Assembly (NCBI GenBank): GCA_907165135.1
Contig: OU015568.1
Span: 13,958,501-14,022,500, forward strand
DNA: 64,000 bases
Origin: Oikopleura dioica
Lineage: Eukaryota > Chordata > Appendicularia > Copelata > Oikopleuridae
Reading direction: 5' to 3'
Numbering within the stretch: the first letter of the stretch is position 1; each line of letters begins with the position of its first letter. Below are positions 25,301 to 37,300 of this stretch, one piece after another. The translations under genes were made by a program, and so were the position numbers. The notes beneath the pieces were generated by a model. It saw only the letters and a list, made by a program, of their open reading frames with translations. It was not told the DNA's origin and made no database searches.

Positions 25301-28300
25301 AGCCATTTGCCACATTCTTGGAGAAACTCGTATTTCAACTCTTGGTGAACACAAGGTAAGAATGAAGTCATCATTTTTGAACGATTCGTGTCGATACATT
25401 CTTCACTCCTGGTAAAAGCTAGATATATTTATAAGACAAGCAATATTTAATAATAACTTACATATTGCGAGACTGTCTGTATCACAATAATTCAGCTTGT
25501 ATGATCCTGGCTTCAAATACTTGTGAAGAAATTTGTAGACGAAGGACAGAAAGTGAAGCTTTGAATTTTGAAGGATAGCAACTCCAAGAACAGTCGGTTT
25601 GTCGTCTTTGATTCGCTTTTTTTCGAAAGTAACCTCTGAAATTGAGTATTCTCCGTTTTCTTGATAGAGAGGCTGTGTTGATTTGAATGTTGGTTTAATT
25701 ATTGATCTAGCTAGTTGTTTTTCATCATCAAATTTGAGACTTGGTCGATCAACAACTTCGATGGCTTTACCGAATCCTCCACAGTTACCGATCGTTTTAA
25801 AAGCCAAAGCAAGGGCTTTATTAGGAGGATTCTCGTCTAGAGCGCTGACTCGGCCATTTGTTATAGAATCAGCATATTCGCTTAAAGATTTTGACGCTCT
25901 ATACTGTGTAAATGATCTTATATTTGTTATCTCTAAACCAATATCAAGATAGAATTTAGCCAGAGTTGTGAGAAGAAATATTTTCTTACCATTGTATGTC
26001 TGAATAACTGTTTCCTGATCACAATTTTTACCAAGCTTACTAAATTGGCTTTTCATGTATGGACTAAGAAGCTGATCTGTAATTTTCATTCTCTTTATAA
26101 TTGGTGGAAAATTGAGATACGATATTTTCTCGTATACTTCTTTGGGACAAGTTACATCAGCAACTATGAATCCATAAATTTGATCATTTTTTATACCCTC
26201 TATCAGACTTTTTTCTGTTTCTTTCGATTTGAAAATATGACCCCAATATCTGGAAATTTTTGTCAAATGAGCTTCATTTCTTCTTTGATTCCATTCACAC
26301 TCGCGCATTACATGAACCTGACCTAGTTCATTCAATCGACGAAACTTTTTCTCCCATTCCTTGTCAGCTCCTCCTGGATTGCAGTCAACACAGTGAGTAT
26401 GGTAATAACATCCAAGAAATTCAAAAAAATGATGTTGACCATCGACATTAGCATATCCGTCGATTTTGAAGTTCTCTACTTGATGTTCACCCCTAAAATA
26501 TTGATGTTCCAAAGGAACTCTTTCACCATTTGATTGAACAAGCAAGGGGCTAAATTCGTCAATGAATGTTAGCCACTGCAGGGCTGCGAAACTGTTTCCC
26601 GTAGACATGATCCTTTTGCGGAAAACGGCGTTGTCAAATTTCTCCCAAGTAATGCCTAAACATTCTTCGATTTCACCTTTATTTTTGCATTTTGAATTTA
26701 CCTGGCGTTGTCGGTAAGCTCATCTTTTGAGCAAACAAATACAAGGCATTAAAATCCAAAAAGACGATACGCGTGAAGGGATCTCCGTTCGGGGCAAACT
26801 TGGCATTTTTAGGGGCATCAACATCCGGGCGGAGCTCAGTGTAGCGAGAAAAAACGTTAACCAGCCCACCAATAATATTTTCACGCAAAAGTTGGTGCTC
26901 TTTTTTGAAGTTTCTGTGAAACGAGTCTAGATATAAATAATAAGAATATATATCCATAAGAAAATTGCTTACATGTCAGGGGCGAAGCTTTGGAGTAGCG
27001 CTGGAAAACACAAGCCATTGCGAATTTCGGTAAACTCATGCAGAATGAGGGATCGATCTTGAAAACATCAAAGAAGACACGAAACTGGTTGTCGATGGCC
27101 TTGGCAAATGGGGTGACATCCATGATGTTATAATGGCGGAGCCAATGTCCCATTGAATAATTCGGATTGATCGCTTGATTTTGATAAAACTCCTTTTTGC
27201 ACTTTTCATACTCTTCCTCATCGATTCCCTTATTCTTTAGGCTCGAGAAAAAGTCCTCAATTGGTGGAAATGTCCTGTCATTGACAATTTCCATTACGCT
27301 GTGATATTTTTCATACGGCCAAATTGACTTTACCTCAGTGATACCACCTTGTTTTAAGTACCCAGCTAAGTTTGTTGGAGAACTAAATAGCCGAGCATCT
27401 TTAAACTGATAAAAAGGGGTGGAAATAGTGAAATATTGGGTTCCCTTTTTATACAAACCAATTTCGCTTTATACTTTGTCTTAAGAAAAGGAATTATATA
27501 TGGAGCTAAAACTTTTAAATCAAAACCAGAACTATTGAATCCAAAGACATTCATCTTTGAATAATTTTCGAGCTCTCTTTTTATAAACCTTATTCTTTTC
27601 CTGATCGAAACAGGCTCCAATTTTATGTCAATTCCATCAAGTTTTTGAATGGCTTCTAAAATCTCACTTGGAAGATAATTTCTTTCATATGAAGCAAGAA
27701 GTTCAAGCTCGTCAAGAAATTTTTCAACGAGTTGCTGCGCTCCTTCGTTTGAGTCACATCTACGAATGAAAAATTTCTCGTAGCCAAAGTTACTTCCGAT
27801 AGCAATCGAAAGCAAGCGAAGTTCAGCGTGAATCGTCGTCACTTTGTTTGTTGTATTGACTGGACATTCCATTGTCTCGATGTCGAAAGTGACTAAAATT
27901 TTTTAATTTGGAGAGTTTGTTATTCAAGGTCTACCGAAACGAGTCTTTCTAAAGCCTCTCATCCTTTCTGAAAGGTAACCAGCTCGTATTGCTATTTCGA
28001 TCGGATAAATTGTATCGCCATATGGACATTGGAGTGGTATCGTTTCTTTTTTGTGTTGACAAGCTTTAACATGTGCCTCGAAATTTGATTTCTTAACATT
28101 TTCGTATCCACAAGAAAGGTTTTCGCATTTATAAACATTGGAGAAAACATCCATGTTATACAAAAATCTAAGCTGAAGAGGCTCGCTTGATGAGACAAGA
28201 TCTTGCTTTTTGACAAGAAAATTCAACGGCTTTTTTTGAAGAGAGTTTTTTGGGTTAAAAGACTGTAAAATATTGAATTTATGAAAAGTGTCAATATAAA

Positions 28301-31300
28301 GATACTCGTAGAAATTGATTTCTCTCTTCATTTCAGCAGAAATTTTTGAAAGATTTCTTGCAAATACATCTTTTGGTCCATCAAAAATATCAAACCCGTC
28401 AATCTTGAAAGCAAAATCTAATTTCGATGAGCATTTTTTTGCTCTCACTAATTTTTCCAAAACAGTTTCAAACGTGTAGTAATAAAAACAATCTTCCTTC
28501 TCTTCCACAAAGATGCTTGTTTTAGTTATCAAATTATCGTCAGCAAATTTGATCTTGATTGACTGTTTCGACATTGATCTTACCCGCACAATTTCAAGTT
28601 GATAAAACGCAATAATTTCTTCATTTGTTTTAGAAGAATTACAAATTGTCAATGACTGACAGTGTGCTAGAAATTTTCTGTCAGAAAGCTTACCATCTTT
28701 GAAAAATTTCTTGAATTTCTCTTTGTGTTTTTGTATCTCTCCTAAAGCTATCCAAGGATTAATTCCCGGAAAAAAGAAATTAAAGCGTTTCATAAGCTCC
28801 TTACCCTTTCCGGTTCATTTTATCTCAGACTTTTCCAGCAGACTGATTTTATCCGATTTGCATGCTCATCAACGCTCATTGATGGCGCTAAAATAGGAAG
28901 TATAAATTATCGAAAATATTTCTGTTCAAACTGAAAAATGCTCGCTGTTAAGCTTGTCAAAATAACAGACGAAGATGCGATAATTTACTGTCGCATATGT
29001 CGTAAGAAGACAAGTCTATCTCCGACATTCAGAGAAGTCACTCGTGCTCAGCTTGAAACAAATTCAGTGCCTGGTGGACAATGTAAAGACTGTTTCGGGA
29101 GATGGTACTATCCTTATACAAAATCTGAATGGAAAGAATTTATGGATAACGCAGATGAATTCGCCGAGGAGTGTTTTGTTGCTCGATCACCGCTTCTCCC
29201 GAGATTACTTTGTCGAACTTTTTCTCCGGGTGCCTGCATTGGTACAATTATAATAAGATCTCGCCAAATCAAGCTTGCATCACGAGAAATCTCGGAGGAT
29301 GAAAAGAAAAAATGCGTGATATGCTGGGAAGAAAACAAACAAATGGTAGTTAGCAAGACTGATATTTTGATAACAAATTTTAGGATCCTACACCCTGCCT
29401 TCACTACACGTGCGCTGATTGTCTAAGAACGCTCAAAGCGGATCCTGAGGAAGAAAGGAACAACAGATGCCCTATATGCCGGACTGATTTCGAATACCGA
29501 AATATCCGCCAAATCATCCGAGCTGAACGACGCCTGTAATCATCGTCATTGTTGTCTCCTTAGTTTCTTTGTTCTTTTTTTCATCCAATTTCTTGTGCAA
29601 ATTTCGACAAATAAATTCATTAGATCTAAACAAAATCTTGTGTTTCTTTATCTCAGCTTTACAATTTAGTCTCTCAAGTATAAGGCCCTTTTGAGTCGAA
29701 GTATTCAATTAAAATATTCGCAAACTTAATTTACTGAGATTACTGATATTCTTGAACTCGCAAAAACCTTTTCTGGAAATTCTAAAAGACCTTTTGTGAA
29801 ATTCGAAAAAGACCAAGGTCCGAGAGCAAGAAAACCTCTGTTAAAAACTCAAAAACTGTCCTCAACTCAGTAATACCTCCGGAAACTGGCCTGATCCTAT
29901 GAAAACCTCGAAAAACTGGTCCGAGCCTAGAAATACCTCCAAAAACTGACCTTAGCTCAGTTATAACTCTGGAAACTCGCCTGTTCCAAGTAAAACCTCT
30001 GGAAACTGGTCTGAGCCGAGTAATACCTCTGGATACTGGTCGAGCCCAGTTATACCTCCAAAAGCTGGTCTCAGTTCAGTAATACCGTCGGAAACTGTCC
30101 TGAGTCCAGTCAATTCCTGAAGACTGCTCTTCATCGAACAAGGCCCTTTATTTGCTTGAGTCAATCCGTAAACTATAAAATATATTTTTCCTGTCATTTT
30201 ATTTGCAATAAAGATGAGAACCTTTTATCTTTGAGAGCTTGTTTGTCTTTTATTTTTGTTTTAAAGGCACATTTTTCTACAGGAAGCTTATTATCACGAA
30301 TGTTTTTCTTGGCGGTTTGAAGAAGCTGCGTCTTGCTCTGGATGAATCTAAATAAATGATTAGGTTTTTGCCTGCGAATTTGTTTTCTTACCTAATAGCG
30401 TTTCTGTCTGTGACAGATTTGTAAGGGTTGAGTGCGCGTCCGTCGGCGTTGTGGTCTGTTGGCCTCTAATTTGCGTTTATTTTCTGTTTGGAAGAAAGCT
30501 TATTTTACCTTCAGCTTGATGATCCTCAATTGCCGGGCGCTGAGTGATATCCATTTCGTCCTCACTCTCCAATTCTTCGATTCGATCCGGATTCCGAATC
30601 ATTCGAATTCTTCGGGGCTCACGTTGTCTCTGTCTATTTCTTCCGTCTATTGAAAACTTTAGAACTCCTTTGAAAGATTTGATTTCTTACTTTCGTAGAC
30701 GATATAGAAGAAAAGTAATAGGATGAGAATAGCGATGACGCGATCATTCGTGCGCACACGTCCTTTTTGTATGTCGACATCGAATTCGAAGTCATCGTCT
30801 GGATTTGTACATTCACCCTCTGGGTTCGAATGATTTCTGCTCTGATCGTCTTGCTGTCTGCCTTGATCCGGGAATCCCTCTCCGTTTCGGCCATTGTTTC
30901 GATTTGGGCCACTGAATCCTTTGAAGAATGGAAAGAACATTTCTGAATGGAAAAACTGTCTACAATATTCTAGTTTTAGTTTCATATCAGTATTCAAAGA
31001 CAGCTTTTCTCCTTTAAGTGGCAGGTTTAAATGTCGAGTGGAAGTGGTGCTGAGATCGGCGTGTAGTGAACTAAGAATATATTTTATGAAGGCGAAAAGG
31101 AATGATAGAGATTACCGTTTCTTGTTGGCTTAGGTGTCTTCTTCTTCTTGTGGCAGAGGATGAGGATCAAGGTGAGAAGGAGAATAGTGTTGAAGGCGAG
31201 GAGGGTGATGACGATCATTTCAACCATGGAGAAGGTTTTTGGCGTGTTGTTTTCGTCTATTCAAGGTAAGAATCTTTTTGTCTATCTACTTTTACCAAGT

Positions 31301-34300
31301 TGGTTGACGTTTGAAGTTTCATTGATAATGGATGACGTAGCAGTCGGTGGTGTCCGTGTAGAGGTGATATTTGCCGACTCGTTACCGACTATTTATGTAA
31401 AATTCTGTTTTTCATTAATTCTTACGAAGACGGCATAGCTCGGAGACGGTTCGTTCATCATAGTAGTCCCATCGATAATCTTGGTCAAACTCCGACGAGT
31501 CGTCCATCGCGTCACGATTTTCAGTCTTATTTATGAAAGAATTTTATGCAATCTCTAGCGATCTGAGTTTCTTTCACAGCCTAAACATTGTCGGGGTTCT
31601 GGGTCGACGGAACAAGAACCAGACAAGGTTGATGAAGGGGAAAATCGCGAAAGCCAGTCCAGCAAGGTAGATGATGAATGTAGCGAGAAGACCAACGCAT
31701 TGAATCGCGAGAAAGACAAGGATCGAGGATTCGATGAAAGTGAGACCTTTTTTTAATTAAGTTAAAAATGAAAGAGTTTTCTGTTTTCTTTTTACCTCTT
31801 TGCTTGTTGACTTGCTGCTCAAGGTCCGAATCGTGAACGTCGTCGCCTTCGTAATTGTCCATTAGCCCAGATTACCGATTCAGTCTTTTATGCAAAAAGA
31901 TGTTATTTATTCACTTTCTTTCTAATTTAATCATTCAAAAAACATTCTTTTCACAGTCCTTTTTCAATCACCAACTGTCGATCCATTCTTGCCAGGATAC
32001 TTGAGGGCACCTCCATTCGTCCTTCTTGTCCTCTTTGTCATCTTCTTGCTGTTCTGTCTGCGTGTTGCTATCCACAGTCGGTTTCCGTCCGTCTTTCTTT
32101 TGCCGTCTTTCATTCAGAATCATTCGTTCTTCGTCTGCGCGTCTGTTTTGCAATTCGAGGTCGCGTTCTTCTAAGAAGACTTTTTTAGTAATAAAATAGG
32201 CTGATCTAACTACCTTCATTATCACAGCAATGCAAAACAAGCACTCTCCGTAAGTCAACCCAGAAGGAGATTATTCGAACTCGTCTTTTGTAAATGAGGA
32301 TTGCGAGCATGACCACTATTATAACCGAAACTGGGGCTAGAATGAAAATGAGAATGATCTTTCTATGTAACTCAATTAACCCGCTATTCCGACAGCGATT
32401 ATTTTTCCATTGAAAATTTCGTCGGGTTCGATTGTATTCGTTGAGGTACCATTGGTAACGGTCGAAAATGTGTGAGTGGTCGACGTTGATCCAAGAGAAG
32501 TTGTAGATGTTGTGTCCGTTGTGTGACCGGGGAACGTCAAAGGAGGGTGGATTGTTGGGAAAAAAAACATTCTTAACTCTTTTCGACTTTATTTTAACAT
32601 AATTTTCAGCTGATTTTATTCAAAATAGGGCATAGATTTTGAGATGAATTTAGTTTGCTTGAAAGAACAACTGCCTGAAACCAAGTTTACATCAAAATCT
32701 ACATCCCAGTTCAATTATCTTCAGCGAAAAAAAAAGAAATTTGTAAAGCAGGTCAGATAAAAAGTCGAAAACAGTCTTTGAGCGTCAATTTGGCGGCTAA
32801 TTCATATCGGTTATTATAATTTTGGCAAGTGGAAGAATTCTTTGAACGTTAATTTAACTCTTATTTCATATCGCCTTGTCTTATTGGTTGTAAATAAATG
32901 ATAAACGCAAAATTAAACCTTTCTTGTTTCTTGAGATGCACTCTATCGTCCAAAGCCTTTGTTACGCTATATTAGAATTTTATTAATCTGTTTTTTCTTT
33001 TTTTTTTTTGTTGTAATACCTTGTTTCGGATAAGTCGCATGTGGACGAATTTTGCGTGGAACATTTTGTCGTCTCTATAAGAATGTCTCTTTAGATTAAT
33101 ATATTAAGCCATTTTAAGTCAATCAGTTTTGAATGAAGAAAATAAAAAGGTTGATTGTCTCGTGATCTTGTTTGCGCTGTATGGCAACTTCAAGTTATGA
33201 TCTGGTGATGAACCTGCATCAGGTGGTTTGATTTTATTGCCTACGCATTCGAGGGTGAAGGAGCGTGCTCAAAACTCGCGCGCCCTGCGGTTCTCGCTAC
33301 CGATTCGCCGATTCATCCCCACGCGCTTAAGACTGCGAGTAACAGTAAAGCGCGCGCTGCTACAGATTCTCCACTCGGCCAGGCGCCAAAAACTTGCATT
33401 CTTTACACATTTTTGATAAGCGTGAGAAACCACCTATTCCCACGAGAACAAAGATGATAAACCTGCAAGATCAAACAAAGATACTAGATACGAATGAAGA
33501 GAAAGATCTCATAAGCAAAATCGAACAGGGAGATCTTGCTGCCCTCATCAAAATTCAATCTGAATTAGGTACTTTTATTTTCATCTATTCATTTATAAAA
33601 CATAATAGATGCCAAGCAGGCAGCTTCGACTTTCATCATCAAGATCACTAACGGTCAACTTGCAGAGTTGCAAAAAATCGTGACAGGTAAATTTCAATCG
33701 TGAAAGAAAAATGACTTATCTCTCCTCAAGAAAAGATCGCGTCTAAAATGGATACTACCACGGAGGATCTGACTGAGGTAATGGAAATGGAAACTTCCGG
33801 CTCTGCTAAATCTGACGATATGGACACAAACTAGGTAAATTTATGTCTCTTTTCCGATCAGAAATAAGCTCTTTTTACGGTTCCAGCTCAAGCAACCATT
33901 ATTGAGTAATCATCCGAAGCATAAAAACAATTCTCCTCTCCTCGTTGATTCCGACAATCACCACTTCATTGAAAATTTTCTCCAGTTTGTTCCTGACGCT
34001 ATTGATAATAGATAAATCCGCTCGTTAATAACTATCAAAACCGCTTATCACACCAGTTCATTTTCTTTTGAGTTCTTAAAGATACCTGCGCCACTTATCG
34101 AAAAAGTTCTTCCCTCTTTTATAACCTGCTATTATAATTCAAATGAACAGTTCCTCAATAATTTAATTGAAATAAAAAAGAAACTCGGTCATATATCTAC
34201 TTTGTTTTTTTTTTTTGTTTTATTTAAACAAGAGTATTATGGACGGCATCAAAAGGTTCTGAAATCGTGATATTCTCACGTCGGTCAGGATTTTTTCGGG

Positions 34301-37300
34301 AAACATTCTTCTTTTTCTCACAGATGATCATACACAATTTTGTGTAGAAGCCAACTGTGATGATAAGACCAATGAAGGCAACGCCGGAAACCCCAGTAAA
34401 GAAACGATGCTGGATTGAAAGAAGTTGATCTTTGAGCTCGCAGATAACATCGAAAAAAGGAAACTCTTCCGAAAGTGGAAGTGAGCGATTCATTTTTTTT
34501 TTCTGATTATTTTGGACCTTATCGTTGCATATTTATGGACTTTTCAGTGCTTATTATCAGTGCTTTTTTCAAACTTGGCAACAAAATGACAAAGTCAAAG
34601 TTTTTTAAACACCATTTTTATTTATAATTTTTTCGGTAAACATGAGTAAATAAGGACAAACACGAGATAAAGAAAGAACACCAAGAAACGCATAAAGAAA
34701 GGTAGAAGTTAGAGTTGAGTGTATGTTTTTATGGGCGAAATTGTGGGAGAAGGATCGGAGTAGGCTTCTTGTTCATAGATGGTCTCTTCGATAAACTCTA
34801 TGGCATCTTTTGTGATAATCCCAAATCTGAAACAGTCATCAAGTGTTTCACCTAAGAGATATGGGCTGAGACAGTGATCAATGATCGTGTCCGGCGTACC
34901 TCCGCGTGAAGGATTTTCCAGTTCTGATTGAAGTTGCTGTCTTTCTCTCTCCTCTGCTTCGGCAACCAACCCATTGATCATGTCATCGTCAACACTGTCG
35001 TCGTCGTCAAAGGTATCAGTGAGATCGATAACTATGAAAATATATTTATATATCTTTTTTTTTAATAATAGATACCTTCTGACCCGTCTTTCATATGACC
35101 ATCGACGTTGATTTTCCGATCAGGAGAGCCTGTTAAGTCAATAACTGAATCATGATAAACAATCTGGTAGAAAAATGTCTCTAACCTTGATCGTTTTTGT
35201 TTTCAGCAGGTGCGGCGAAGCGGATAACGCTTCTCCCGAAGCGCTGGTTAGGATCGTAGTCAGGTGGAGGTGATTTACCGATGATTTCCCATTGGGATGG
35301 ACTCCAGAGTTGCCATTTTTGAGACTTCTGCTGATCATCTTGACGTCGACAGCTTGATTCAGGACTGCCCTGGATCAGTTGAGAGCTTGGTCCAGGAGTG
35401 TCCTCGATCAGTTGAGAGCTTGGTGTAGGAGCGTCTCCGATCAGTCGTGAGCTTGATCTAGGTGTGTCTTCGATCAGTTGAGAGCGTGGTGATGGAGCGT
35501 CCCCGATCAGTCGAGAGCTTGGTCCAGGTGTGTCTTCGATCAGTCGAGAGCTTGGTCCAGGGGTGTCTTCGATCAGTTGAGAGCTCAACTCACCTTCGGT
35601 TTGAGAATTTTGTCCTGAGTGATGGTCTTTGTTATTGACATCATGAGCAGGCTGAAAGACTTCTTCTTCCGACTCGTAGTCCTCAACGTTTGAATAATCG
35701 TCACTCTCTAAAGCATCAGGCTCATTTTCGGACTCATCTTCCTGTTGATTGTTTTCTTCTAAGTCGTCAGCGGTATTCTTTTGCTTTTCTTCGTGTCGTG
35801 TATAACCGAAACTATCACGAGTTTGCTCATCCTCGATGTCATCGAAAACGTTTCTTGGTTGGACAGCTTCTCGGCGGACTCGTTTTGAAGGTTGTTCCGC
35901 GGCTTCTTCCTCTCGCAGTCTCTTTGAGGAATGGGCTTTTTTCTGCTTGAGTTTATCCTGACGCGCTTCCTCTGAAGACTTGGTTTCCTCCTCGGAGTCA
36001 AAGACCAAACGCCGTCTCGCGCCTAGAAAGTTTTAAAACTCTTTCGTAAACACCATGATATACCGCGAAGATTCGACCTCACATATGAGAGTTTTTCCTT
36101 CCGGGGAGCTTTTGGAATGGAATTACCTCGGGTGTGGGGAGGTGTGGTAGGAACCCATTCTTCATCACACGAGTCCTCTTCAGAGGAAGACTCATAAGCG
36201 CTAGAAACGTCACAATCGATCTCACTGCTAAATTCTTCGAGAATGTGTTCGAGCCTGAGGTTGCACTGGGAGCTTTTATCAGTCATATCAAGTGTCCCCC
36301 CTGAAAATATGATAAGATAATAAGAATCGTATTTTTGTCTACTTACGTAAATCACGAAGGACTGGTTCTTTGTCCTCGACATTTGCGAGTTCGTCCTCAA
36401 ACTCGCTAGCAAGTCGGTCTGTTTCATTGCGGTAATTAATATCTGCTTTTTGTATCTTCTTGAGAATTTTCAAGCACTTAGCCATTTTAAAATTTGACAG
36501 ATAGGTCAAATTTTGCACGATATTTATACGGACTGATCTTCAGCGCCGACGTAGATTTTTTGGCACACTTGTTTATCAACGCCAATTACCGGTTGCTTTG
36601 AAAATTCAAGCGATCATTTGTTCAAAATGTCAGTTTATTTTCCAGCGTTTGAACAAATTCACAATATTTTATTGACTCTGGACCTATATTGACTCAACTC
36701 ATGCATATTTTTCTTTGATGTATTTATAAACAGTGTCAAAGGACGTTTCCTCTTTTGAACTGCATGAGATCTGGTCTAAAACGAAAGACCACTTGTAAAA
36801 ATATCGCCTTAGCTCAATAATATCTCTCAGAAATCTGTCCGATCCCGAAAATACCTCAGAAATCTGTCCGATCCCGAAAATACCTCAGGAATCTGTCCGA
36901 TCCCAAAAATACCTCAGATATCGCCCCGATCCCAAAAATACCTCAGAAATCGCCCCGATCCCAAAATACCTCAGGAATCGCCCCGATCCCAAAAATACCT
37001 CAGGAATCGCCCCGATCCCAAAAATACCTCAGGAATCGCCCCGATCCCAAAAATACCTCAGGAATCGCCCCGATCTCAAAAATACCTTTCAGAATCGGTC
37101 TGATCCCAAAAATACCTTCGGAATCGGCCTGTAATACTTTCAAAAGCTGGTCTGAGCCCAACAATACTCCGTTTCAGCTTGAGCTCAGTCCACATGCTGG
37201 ATAAAATCTCTCATTCCAATAACACTCTGTAGCAGCTAAGAACTCGATATTGTTGCTCCTATTTCTGAGCTGGACTTCTGCGACCCTGATAATTTTCCTT

